A stretch of 64,000 bases of DNA from Symsagittifera roscoffensis (lineage: Eukaryota; Xenacoelomorpha; Acoela; Convolutidae). Position numbers and translations under genes: made by a program. The DNA lies in NCBI RefSeq assembly GCF_963678635.1, contig NC_087062.1, positions 20,945,789-21,009,788 on the forward strand. The letters run 5' to 3'. Of the stretch, positions 11,421 through 21,423 are shown piece after piece; positions within the stretch are counted from its first letter, which is position 1, and each line of letters starts with the position of its first letter. The notes below the pieces were generated by a model that was not told the origin of the DNA, did not search any database, and saw nothing but the letters and a program-made list of their open reading frames with translations.

Positions 11421-13378
11421 CGATTGACTACGCCTTCTAAGCATTTCTGAGTCATCTAGGAACTTATATATCGTTTCTTCTTCACGTTGCCTCCGTTTCT
11501 CGAAGCGCATCATCGCTTGGTGTCCTTGTACCCCTGAGCCAAAACGATTCAAAATGAATTCAAAGGTTTTCTCGGCGGTGTCCCGCGGGCGTTGCTTTTT
11601 GGCCATCACGCAATTCAGGGCTGTCCCTTCCAGGTTGCTGGTGAGCCCACTGCATTCTTTCTTTCTGTCAGTTTTCTTCCTCAAAATGCAGCTTTATTAC
11701 CTCTATCCCGGTAACTATACAGCCGCCGTCAGATTCATCCTTATAGCATCTAGGTTTTTTGAATACCCTTCTGGACTTCTCGCTGCGTTCACTGTTCCTA
11801 GATAACCTCGTCTGGAAAATTTTCAAGGACCTGTTCAGAGGTTCAATTCTGTAGCCATTGCCGTTGCATCACGTGAATGCCCCGCTTGATCGTTGTTGCC
11901 CTCTGATTGAGGCTCCGGATTTTCCCTCCTGTTAGTGTCGCTGGGTTGACATCTTCCTTGATTCTTGTCACTCCAGCTTGTGAAATCACTTCCTCTAGTC
12001 GCATTTGCGTCTCGCATCGGTCGTTCAATTGAGGTCGGTCTGTTGCCAGTAGAATCTCCTCTGATTTCCGTTGGTCCCTCGGCATATTATTCCCGGTGGC
12101 ATAGCTGGATGAATTGTCCCTTCCTCTCGTGGACCCATATGTCCTTCCTCTATTAAGATAGTCGTTGAAGTTCACTCTCGGCTCCCTGTTGCGCTCTCCC
12201 GAGTTTGCTCCTCTATTCCAAGATGCACTCTTGTTTCTCAATCGTCTCTCTCTTTGCTCAGCCTCACTCGTCATTCGCGACAAGTTTTTGGCCAAGTATT
12301 CATCCGTCCTTTCTTTCATACGATTTTCGCTTCTGCTGACTTCTTGTCTGTTGCGGTTAACTTCTTCCCGCAGGCTTTCTCTCTCAACGTGAACTGCGCT
12401 TTCTAATTCACCCATTCTTATGGACATCTGTTCAGTCTGCCCACCCATGCTATCCACAGTCCTGGTTAAGGCCTCTTCCATTAATGCCCGGTTGTCCACT
12501 TATGGCGTCCTTAGAGGTGGCGTCACCCTATTGGTTTCAGGCAGTTTAGTGGTGGTCGAGACTCGAGTTTTACTTCTCTATTTCGATGTTTCTTCATAAT
12601 CAGCCGCTGGTTCCGCTGGTGTGATACTTGACCCTGTGTTCCTGTTCTTTCCGGTTTGCACTTCCGAGTTTGTCATGGTCATGAACTCTCTTGACTGTTC
12701 TATTCCATCAATCCTCTTGTTTATGGTTCTGACCACACCAAAATGATACGAATAGCCAGTCTCCATGTTTGTGGATGCTTCGTTTTCATGGGTCGAACTG
12801 TTTAGGCTTAATTGAGGTTCGAAGTCATCGAATTTTGCATTGCCCTCCTCCTCTTCCTGGGTATCTACTTTATCATCTGTACCCAATCCCATAGTGAATG
12901 GGAAGAACTTTCCCCAAGTGCTCTTGACTTGTTCTGAAAACGAGGAGGACGTTGCTGTTATCTCTGTCACCCCATGCATCATGGTTTTATCAGTGGGTGA
13001 TCCTGCTGTTGCTGCACTGTTCATCGAGATGTCGGACAGTTCCGACATCTCCTCTTGATCTAGAATCCCGGTGGAATAGCGAAAAGGTGGCCTTGTTCTA
13101 TGTGAGTAGATTCACTTGTCACCCTTCTATTCCCATTTCCTTCCGTTCCATGTCCAGCCCGATTCTCATCCAGAGCGGGGATCGGATGGATCTCTACTTC
13201 TAACAATTGCTTTGCTTCTTCCGAGGCCTTTTGTCTCCTTGTTTCAACCACTCCGCCAGAAACTTTCTTCCCTTTTTTGGTCCGAGTCCATGCGGTCCTT
13301 TCCACAAAAAGGTCGTTCATTGATTTTCTTCGATTGTTTGGTATAAATTTCCTAGAGCTATCACTTAGCTTCGGTAAC
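11421..13378 (-). pseudogene. gag: Gag repeat unit a, with gag start
   Basis: The first unit of the minus array in coding order. It begins next to the arm at 13378 with a remnant of the Gag start (MNDLFVERTAWTRTKKGKK at 13320-13060), which still has the 13 bp missing from the arms. It then runs MSELSDISMNSAATAGSPTD (13048-12578), MDNRALMEEALTRTVDSMGG (12499-11843, a 218-codon frame) and the truncated capsid (11684-11346), ending EEKKCLGRRKANV at the unit junction. Stops at the PPLRTP/VDNRA boundary and after RQWLQN are shared with other copies. Confidence 0.75.
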
Positions 13379-14298
13379 CACCTCAGGCTAACAAAGATTT
13401 GGTTTTGAAAAGGATTAATGAATTGAAATCTTTAAAAAAAAAACTTTTTCAATGAGATCCGAAACAGATGACGGCTTATCGAGGTGCTCGAATTTTCGAG
13501 AACGCCCCTCGTCATATGAATTAGAGTCTGACAAACCAGTTTTGCCAGAGATAGAACACTTAAGAGGTTAGATAGGGGAGGGAGCGTCTGAGTCGCTAAG
13601 GGCAGTTTTAAATCGGAACGCGGACGTTGTTTCAAAACACAAGGCGGATATTGGTTGTCATAATTTTTTCGAGCACAAAATCGAACTAGAAGAAGGCGCG
13701 GTTCCCCAAAGGGAAGGTGCAAGGCGCATGACAGCTCAAAAGTTTCTTCCCTTTTTTGGTCCGAGTCCACAAAAAGGTCGTTCATTGATTTTCTTCGTTT
13801 CTTTGGTATAAGTTTCCTAGAGCTATCACTTAGTTTAGATTTCCTCGACTTGTCTAGACTCATTTTAAAATACCGCTTCTTACTGTTTACACACTCAATT
13901 CGCTTGCTACGGTTTTTATTGTTTGACAACTGATAATAAAAAAAGAACACAATAAAGTCCAAAAGTTTCACTTAACTAGTGACCACGAACCCTTATAGGT
14001 TATCACAGTACAGAGTGTATACAATTTATGCACAACAATTGATTATTGGTAATTGGATATAAAGCTAGCACAGACTGATGATATCACTATATCTAAAAGA
14101 TAGTGTACTCACTAACCAATCGAGAATATTTATTGAGGAGTTAAAACCAAAAATAAAGAAGTGTAAAAAATTTTTTACAAAAAATGTATGTGTTTTGCAC
14201 ATGGTCTGTCGCAATTCAGTTTTCGAACTTGTTTCTAGAGAAAAAGTTTTCGCTATTTAGTGCCGCACTAAACAGAAAAAAACTTGGAGACACTTTTT
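13379..14298 (-). repeat. Right arm of long inverted repeat (copy 2)
   Basis: Reverse complement of 1-903 with only scattered differences. In window order it holds the pre-RT pol fragment (plus orientation), the reversed gag start and the reversed 5' non-coding segment. At 13379 the pol fragment abuts the gag-start remnant of unit a, a junction not expected in an intact element. Together with 15285-16205 it forms a head-to-head palindrome. Confidence 0.85.
13432..13971 (-). CDS. Chimeric ORF: gag N-terminus fused to antisense pol, copy 2
   Basis: A 179-codon minus-strand frame, nearly identical to 306-848. It reads SKKRYFKMSLDKSRKSKLSD, then VDSDQKREETFELS at the fusion point, then antisense pol ending in ISLKKFFF at a poly-A tract. 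The only length change lies in that homopolymer tract. There is no upstream evidence of a promoter beyond the LTR-like segment at 13975-14298. See copy 1 for interpretation and doubts. Confidence 0.3.
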   Translation of the reverse strand: MKLLDFIVFFFYYQLSNNKNRSKRIECVNSKKRYFKMSLDKSRKSKLSDSSRKLIPKKRRKSMNDLFVDSDQKREETFELSCALHLPFGEPRLLLVRFCARKNYDNQYPPCVLKQRPRSDLKLPLATQTLPPLSNLLSVLSLAKLVCQTLIHMTRGVLENSSTSISRHLFRISLKKFFF

Positions 14299-15284
14299 TC
14301 CTTCTTTCAAGTGGGTGACTATTGCACCCACTGAGTTCTGTGTTACCTATCTGCCTTCGGATTGCCCGAGCTAGACCTACTAAAACTCTCAAGGCAACCA
14401 CTTTTCCCAAAAAAAATCCAAAAAAATCGGTGTCGAACTCTGTTTTCAGTTAGGCCTAGAGTCACGAATCTCCAAGTTTAAACCTGTCTGTTTTACTAAG
14501 GTCTTTTCAATTTTTTAAAGGCAATTTACCACTGCAGCCACTGGTTTTCTGCCTGATTCCTATTATCCTAATACAATTCACTATGTATCTTACTTTCGTG
14601 TACGTACGTTATGGGATCCCTACAATCGCGTTCGTTAAAAAAAGAGTAGTTTTAGGACTCCTCCGGATAGATAAAGAAAGGAGCCCTCCGAATTGGGACC
14701 CCTCCAGATTGACGACAAAAAATAGGACCCCTCCGAATTGGGACCCCTCAGGATTGGTAAAAATAGGACCCCTCCGATTTGGGACCCCTCCTATTGGCAA
14801 AACCAGGACCCCTCCAAATTGGCAAAAATAACCTCTCCGAGTTCTTCAAAAATCAAATTACGATACCCTTCCGCTTACGGTCTAAGAGCCTATTATACTA
14901 TATAAATTAACTAGGAAGGGTATTTTCTGACCCTAAACCCTTCCGGATTGAGGCTAAACGGCTTATGTAACAAATTTTTTTAGCTGTGAAGGGCCCTATA
15001 AAATCCTATTTTTGACTCGACTATCGTTTTCTAGGTTGTTTATCCCTTCTTTTTCGTCAAAAATTGAAAAGATCTTAATAAAACAGACAAGGTTTAAACT
15101 TGGAGATTTGTGACTCTAGGTCTAATTGTAAACAGAGTTCGACACCGATCCTTTTTTGGATTTTTTTTTTGAAAAGTGAGAGTTGCCTTGAGTGTTTTAG
15201 TAGGTCTAGCTCGGGCAATCCGAATGTAGATAGGTACCACAGAACTCAGTGGGTGCAATAGTCACCCACTTGAAAGAAAGAAAA
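14299..15284. repeat. Palindromic spacer between head-to-head arms
   Basis: The outer parts (14299-14520 and 15060-15284) are inverted copies of each other and continue the arm palindrome. The inner roughly 540 bp is unique in this interval. The whole spacer, in reverse complement, reappears at 20304-20980 upstream of the plus-strand element, so it is the outer part of the element's 5' region. It contains TTGCCTTGAG and CTCGGGCAA separated by about 22 bp (15183-15218). Confidence 0.75.
14677..14830. repeat. GGACCCCTCC minisatellite
   Basis: About seven imperfect copies of GGACCCCTCCGAATT-like units, spaced alternately about 17 and 34 bp apart, separated by AAAAATA-like spacers. The copy of this spacer at 20304-20980 holds only one or two such units (20590-20635), so the array varies in copy number between element copies. 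Confidence 0.75.
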
Positions 15285-16205
15285 AAAAGTGTCTCCAAGT
15301 TTTTTTCTGTTCAGTGCGGCACTAAATAGCGAAAAAATTTTCTTTAGAAACAAGTTTGACTATTGAATTGCGACAGAACATGTGCAAAACACATACAGTT
15401 TTTGTTAAAAAAATTTTCACACTTCTTTATTTTTGGTTTTAACTCCTCAATAAATGTTCTCGATTGGGTAGTGAGTAAATTTTCTTTTAAATACAGTGAT
15501 ATCATCAGTCTGTGCTAGCTTTTTATCCAATTACCAATAATCAATTGTTGTGCATAAATTGTATACACGCTGTACTGTGATAACCTATAAGGGTTCGTGG
15601 TCACTAGTTAAGTGAAATTTTTGGACTTTATTGTGTTTTTTTTTTATTATCAATTGTCAAACAATAAAAACCGTAGCAAGCGCATTGAGTGTGTAAACAG
15701 TAAGAAGCGGTATTTTAAAATGAGTCTAGACAAGTCGAGGAAATCTAAACTAAGTGATAGCTCTAGGAAACTTATACCAAAGAAACGAAGAAAATCAATG
15801 AACGACCTTTTTGTGGACTCGGACCAAAAAAGGGAAGAAACTTTTGAGCTGTCATGCGCCTTGCACCTTCCCTTTGGGGAACCGCGCCTTCTTCTAGTTC
15901 GATTTTGTGCTCGAAAAAATTATGACAACCAATATCCGCCTTGTGTTTTGAAAAAACGTCCGCGTTCCGATTTAAAACTGCCCTTAGCGACTCAGACGCT
16001 CCCTCCCCTATCTAACCTCTTAAGTGTTCTATCTCTGGCAAAACTGGTTTGTCAGACTCTAATTCATATGACGAGGGGCGTTCTCGAAAATTCGAGCACC
16101 TCGATAAGCCGTCATCTGTTTCGGATCTCATTGCAAAAGTTTTTTTTTTAATGATTTCAATTCATTAATCCTTTTCAAAACCAAATCTTTGTTAGCCTGA
16201 GGTGG
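15285..16205 (+). repeat. Arm of inverted repeat (copy 3)
   Basis: Direct copy of 1-903: LTR-like segment, gag start, inverted pol piece, ending at the same CCTGAGGTGG. It flows on into a second minus-strand protease/gag block, mirroring the layout at 1-13378, so the rearranged 'arm plus inverted gag-pro' structure exists twice in the window. Confidence 0.85.
15612..16151 (+). CDS. Chimeric ORF: gag N-terminus fused to antisense pol, copy 3
   Basis: A 179-codon plus-strand frame colinear with copies 1 and 2, ending ISLQKFFF. The three copies differ by a handful of substitutions, none of which introduces a stop. A 13 bp deletion relative to normal gag (between MNDLFV and DSDQKR) lies just before the fusion and is shared by all three, so they derive from one rearranged ancestor. 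Confidence 0.3.
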   Translation: MKFLDFIVFFFYYQLSNNKNRSKRIECVNSKKRYFKMSLDKSRKSKLSDSSRKLIPKKRRKSMNDLFVDSDQKREETFELSCALHLPFGEPRLLLVRFCARKNYDNQYPPCVLKKRPRSDLKLPLATQTLPPLSNLLSVLSLAKLVCQTLIHMTRGVLENSSTSISRHLFRISLQKFFF

Positions 16206-16950
16206 ACAATCTTTTACTTGATGTCTTTCCAGGTTTGGCGTATCTTCATAATCCGTCCTCATTGGCAAAGCGTAGCCAAGTTTCCTTCCACGCTGGGTTG
16301 AAACAGTTGTGTCCAGTGTATTCAACAATACACTCACACACGGCCCGTTTCGTGTAACGGAAAAGCTCCGGCCTAAAACCACTGAACCTTTGACTGTTTG
16401 GGTTGGGTACCAAGCAAAACTGCTTACTATCACTCAATCCGTTCTTATTTCTTGTCCTAAAAATCGCTACCACTGCCTGTCCGGGCTGTAATTTTGTTTT
16501 TCTGTCTAAAAAAACTGGTTTATTATTCTCATCAGTTATTATTCTGCTTACCGGTCGCTTAACATACTTAACATACGCTTAACATACGCTTAACATACGC
16601 TTAACTTACCGGTCGCTTAACCTGTCTGGGTTCCAAATAGTTTTTAGTCAATTATTAAGGTCAATCATCACATCAAAAGTTCCTGAAGAAGTCGCGCCCC
16701 AAAATGAACTGATCCGAATCGTCCAGTTCCTCTACTACAACGAAACTCATGCAGAGGTTGCGTCCTCCCATGTGAAGGATTGTTATTGGTGTTCTCCCGG
16801 CTACGTAAATCGCTCCACGTTTGGCGGCTGCCAATCGCAAATTCGTCGGTATTAGGTCTTCCCTGGGGGAGCCCATTCTTTCCCATTTCTTTTTCGGCAT
16901 CACTGTATCTAGAAGTCCTGTTACTCCGGTTTTTCTTTCAATCGGTGTCT
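16128..16950 (-). pseudogene. pol: Gypsy protease and linker, second minus-strand copy
   Basis: Minus-strand retropepsin 16903-16673 (MPKKKWERMGSPREDLIPTN through FILGRDFFRNF) followed by the linker 16473-16128. It shares the 15 bp loss of the DTGA active-site stretch with the copy at 1293-1547, so both minus blocks descend from the same damaged copy. An extra base near 16388 breaks the linker frame (RSFSV versus PELFRYTK), and a small tandem repeat is inserted at 16553-16620. Confidence 0.8.
16553..16620. repeat. CGCTTAACATA short tandem repeat
   Basis: About four to five imperfect 11 bp copies of CGCTTAACATA between protease and linker. The sister copy at about 1250 has the motif only once (CGCTTAACATACTTCC), so this is a local expansion by slippage. 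Confidence 0.8.
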
Positions 16951-19900
16951 AGCAGATGTGCAGTTACATCTGTTCGTATCGATTGTGTACCGCATCTTGA
17001 TCCATTATGGCTTCATGAACAATTCTACGGACCTTGAGTTCTTCCTGACCCAAATATATCTGTTCTATTTGGTCACTATCTGTTGTGACGTATTTCTTGA
17101 TATACTAAAATACTAACCCCGTCCACGTTCAACATCACTTGATATGGTCCATAGAATTCCATGTACCGCCCGTGAAGTTTCTTTATTCGAGTGCCACCCG
17201 TTGTTTACAACGCTCGCACAGCCCTCGATTAAGTGCGTGGCTCTGCTTGTCTCTGATAATCTGCATATATATCCAAACGCATAAAGGTGAACTCTGAAGG
17301 CTCACTTAGGTTCCTGATTACCTGTTGTCTAGCCACTAAGCTTTTCACTGTGTCTTGCTTCCTTGTGGCACCATACAGAATTTCTGTCCGGAGATTTCAT
17401 TCAGCTTCATGCTCAAACTACTGGGTGCCCTCGTTTCTTCCACCTCCGATGCTTCAAAAGCTTTGAGCTGCTCTTGAGTTCTCTCGTTTTCTAGTTCGAG
17501 CTTGACTCTCTGTTCTACCTACCTTGTCACCAATTCCGGTTGCACTCTATTAAAGGCATCTCTCGCTGCTGCTTTATAGTCGATTTTAAAATCGTCAGAT
17601 GCGTTTCCAGGCTCTGGTTCACTCGTTTCTTCTATCACGGCTTGCATTTTCTTCGTAGCCAGCCTTGCGGGTTTTCTTTGCTGCGGGCCTCCGCTTTGCT
17701 CATCAGACGTGCCTTGCTGGCTTTCACACCCGTTAAATCTTCCTCATGCCTAGGATGCTTGATGTCTGCCACAGTGTCCCAAAACTGTGGACAATCTGAT
17801 TTGAAATGACCCTTCAAGTTACAAAAGAAATACCTGGGACCGAATTTTGCAAATATTCTTCTCATGAAAACTTCATGATCGACTTCTGATGCAACTTTAT
17901 CTTCGAGGAAAAAGCCTATCGCCTTCATACTTTGTTTGTAGATTGGGCATGCTGATACATGATGGTTCTGTCGAACTGCAGCTTGCACAAGAGCGTCTCT
18001 TGTGCATGTCAGCCCTAGGTTTGTACCAGTTGTTATTAGCAGATCCATTGTTAAAAAAGCTGTAATTGTTTTTGTAGTAGCCAGATCTCAAAGGAGGCTT
18101 TAGTAACAGATACTCCTTGGATTTCAGTCTCCATTCTTCCGGTGTAGGCGCATTGGTTGAAAGTGGTGTGTAATGCGTTGCTAACATTTTCCGAAGCTCA
18201 TCGTTCCGCTCACCATCTATGAATTTTGACGCTACTGCCAGGTTCATCTTGCTATTTGACTCGTCCGATTTGAACGCCTTCTAAGCATTTCTGAGTCATC
18301 TAGGAACTTGTCTATCGTTTCGTCTTCACGTTGCCTCCGTTTCTCAAAGCGCATCATCGCTTGGTGTCCTTGTACTTCTGAGCCAAAACGATTCAAAATG
18401 ATTTCAAAGATTTTCTCGGCGGTGTCCCGCTGGTGTTGCTTTTTGGCCATCACGCAATTCAGGGCTGTCTCTTCCAGGTTGCTGGTGAGCGCACTGCATT
18501 TTTTCTTTCTGTCAATTTTTTTCCTCAAAATGCAGCTTTATTACCTCTATCCAGGTAACTATACAGCCGCCGTCAGATTCAAACTTACAGCATCTTGATT
18601 TTTTGAAAACACTTCCTGCCTTCTAGCTGCGTTCACTGGTCCTAGATAACCTCGTCAGGGAAATTTTCAAGGACCTGTTCAGAGGTTCAATTCTATAGCC
18701 ATTGCCGTTGCATCACGTGAATGCAACGCTTGATCGTTGTTGCACTCTGATTTACCTCCTGTTCGTGTCGCTGGGTTGACATCTTCCTTGATTCTTGTCA
18801 CTCCAGCTTGTGAAATTACTTCTCCTAGTCGCATTTGCGTCTCGCATCGGTCGTTCGTTTGAGGTCGGTCTGTTGCCAGTAGAATTTTCTCTGATTTTCG
18901 TTGGGCCCTCGGCCTATTATTCCCGGTGGCATAGCTGGATGAATTGTCCCTTCCTCTCGTGGACACATATGTCCTTCCTCTATTAGGATGGTCGTTGAAG
19001 TTCACTCTCGGCTCCCTGTTGCGCTCTCCCGAGTTTGCTCATCTATTCCAAGATGCACTCTCGTTTCTCAATCGTGTCTCTCTTTGCTCAGCCTCACTCG
19101 TCATTCGCGACAAGTTTTTGGCCAAGTATTCATCCGTCCTTTCTTTTAAACGTTTTTCGCTTATGCTGACTTCTTGTCTGTTGCGGCTAGTTTCTTCCCG
19201 CAGGCTTTCTCTCTCAACATGAACTGCGCTTTCTATTTCACCCATTCTTATGGACATCTGTTCAGTCTGCCCACCCATGCTATCCACAGTCCTGGTTAAG
19301 GTCTCTTCCATTGATGCCCGGTTGTCCATTTATGGCGTCCTTAGAGGTGGAGTCACCGTATTGGTTTCAGGCAGTTTAGTGGTGGTCGAGACTTGAGTTT
19401 TACCTCTCTGTATCGATGTTTCTTCATAATCAGCCGCTGATTCCGCTGGTGTGATACTTGACCCTGTGTTCCTATTCTTTCCGGGTTGCACTTCCAAGTT
19501 TGTCATGGTCATGAACTCTCCTGACTGTTCTATTCCATCAAAACTCTTGTTTATGGTTCTGACCACACCAAAATAATACGAATAGCCAGTCTCCATGTTT
19601 AAGGATGCTTCGTTTTCATGGGTCGAACTGTTTAGGCTTACTTGAGGTTCGAAGTAATCGAATTTCTTATTGCCCTCCTCCTCTTCCTGGGTATCTACTT
19701 TATCACCTGTACCCAATCCCATAGTGAATGGGAGGAACTTTCCCATGTGCTCTTGACTTGTTCTGAAAACGAGGCGGACGTTGCTGTTTTCTCTGTCACC
19801 CCATGCATCATGGTATTATCAGTGGGTGATCTGCTGTTGCTGCATTTTCAGTCGAGATATTGGACAGTTTCGACATCTCCTCTTGATCTAGAGTCCCGGT

Positions 19901-20103
19901 GGAATAGCAAAATTGTGGCCTTGTTCTATGTGAGCAGATTCACTTGTCATCCTTCATTCCCATTTTCTTCCTTTCCATGTCCAGCCCGATTCTCATCCAG
20001 AGCGGGGATCGGATGGGTCTCTACTTCTAACATTGGCTTTTCTTCTTCCGAGGCCTTTTTTCTTCTTCCGATTGACTACGCCTTCTAAGCATTTCTGAGT
20101 CAT
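16951..20103 (-). pseudogene. gag: Gypsy gag region, second minus-strand block, cut by gap
   Basis: Colinear with unit f. Read 20100 downwards it gives the LRRRSQS/ASEEEKPML hybrid junction (about 20070), gag N-terminus (19746-19330, FLPFTMGLGTGDKVDTQEEE), MDNRASMEETLTRTVDSMGG (19329-19039), Arg-rich region (19005-18679), capsid (18528-17897) and knuckle region (18048-17635, YFFCNLKGHFKSDC), ending in the gag-protease connector. The capsid is frameshifted at LRRRSNRTSQ (about 18265). The hybrid junction at its start shows that at least one more tandem unit preceded it, now lost in the N gap. Confidence 0.75.
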
Positions 20104-20303
20104 NNNNNNNNNNNNNNNNNNNNNNNNNNNNNNNNNNNNNNNNNNNNNNNNNNNNNNNNNNNNNNNNNNNNNNNNNNNNNNNNNNNNNNNNNNNNNNNNN
20201 NNNNNNNNNNNNNNNNNNNNNNNNNNNNNNNNNNNNNNNNNNNNNNNNNNNNNNNNNNNNNNNNNNNNNNNNNNNNNNNNNNNNNNNNNNNNNNNNNNNN
20301 NNN
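20104..20303. other. Assembly gap (200 N)
   Basis: Exactly 200 Ns, a conventional placeholder length, so the true distance is unknown. The left flank is minus-strand gag, the right flank is the reversed 5' spacer. The relative orientation of the minus and plus blocks rests on scaffolding across this gap. Confidence 0.98.
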
Positions 20304-21423
20304 GTTTACAGTTAGACCTAGAGTCACGAATCTCCAAGTTTAAACCTGTCTGTTTTTTTAAGATCTTTTCAATTTTTGACAAAAAAGAAGGGATAAGGAA
20401 CCTAGAAAACGATAGTCGAGTCAAAAATAGGATTTTATAGGGCCCTTCACAGCTAGGAAAATTTGTTACATAAGCAGCTTAGCCTCAATCCGGAAGGGTT
20501 TAGGGCCAGAACATACCCTTCCTAGTTAATTTATATAGCATAATAGGCTCTGAGACCGTAAGCGGAAGGGTATCGGAATTTGATTTTTGAAGGTCCCAAT
20601 TCGGAGGGGTTCTTTCTTTGTCTATCCGGAGGAGTCCTAAAACTACTTTTTTTTTTAACGAACGCGGTTGTAGGGATCCTAAAACGTACGTACACGAAAG
20701 TAAGATACATAGTGAATTGTATTAGGATAAAAGGAATCAGGCAGAAAGCCAGTGGCTGCAGTGGTAACTTGCCTTTAAAAAAATGAAAAGACCTTAGTAA
20801 AAGGGACAGGTTTAAACTTGGAGATTCGTGACTCTAGGCCTAACTGAAAACAGAGTTCGACACCGATTTTTTTTGGATATTTTTGGGAAAAGTGGTTGCC
20901 TTCAGAGTTTTATTAGGTCTAGCTCGGGCAACCCGAAGGCAGATAGGTAACACAGAACTCGGTGGGTGCAAAAGAAAAAAAAATTATCTTCAAGTTTTTT
21001 CTGTTTAGTGCGGCACTAAACAGGGAAAATTTTTTCTTCAGAAACAAGTTTGAAAGCTGAATTGCGACAGAACATGTGCAAAACACACACTTTTTTTGTA
21101 AAAAAAACTTTCCCTTTTTTTTTGGTTTTAACTCCTCGATAAATGTTCTCGATTGGGTAGTGAGGACACTATCTTTTAAATATAGTGATATCATCAGTCT
21201 GTGCTAGCTTTATATCCAATTACCAATAATCAATTGTTGTGCATAAATTGTATACACGCTGTACTGTGATAACCTATAAGGGTTCGTGGTCACTAGTTAA
21301 GTGAAACTTTTGGACTTTATTGTGTTCGTTTATTATCATCAGTTGTCAAATAATAAAAACCGTAGCAAGCGAATTGAGTGCGTAAACAATCAGAAGCGGT
21401 ATTTTAAAATAAGTCTAGATAAG
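20304..21423 (+). repeat. 5' non-coding (LTR-like) region of plus-strand element
   Basis: Reverse complement of about 13870-15140: inverted-repeat ends (20304-20380 and 20790-20860), a reduced GGACCCCTCC array, the TTGCCTTCAG/CTCGGGCAA block (20900-20935), then the segment shared with 1-305. At 21001-21023 lies a perfect hairpin, CTGTTTAGTGC and its complement separated by one base. No tRNA-complementary primer site could be assigned. Confidence 0.6.

Noticed and set aside
1-14298. Large inverted termini suggested a Polinton or other DNA transposon.
   Set aside because: No polymerase B, packaging ATPase, transposase or tyrosine recombinase; the contents are Gypsy gag-pro and the arms are chimeric.
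14583-14831. 82-codon ORF rich in PPNWDPS repeats.
   Set aside because: It is only the translation of the GGACCCCTCC minisatellite and is not kept in the copy at 20.5 kb.
20993-21330. Searched for a tRNA primer-binding site downstream of the LTR-like end.
   Set aside because: No stretch clearly complementary to a tRNA 3' end could be recognised by eye.
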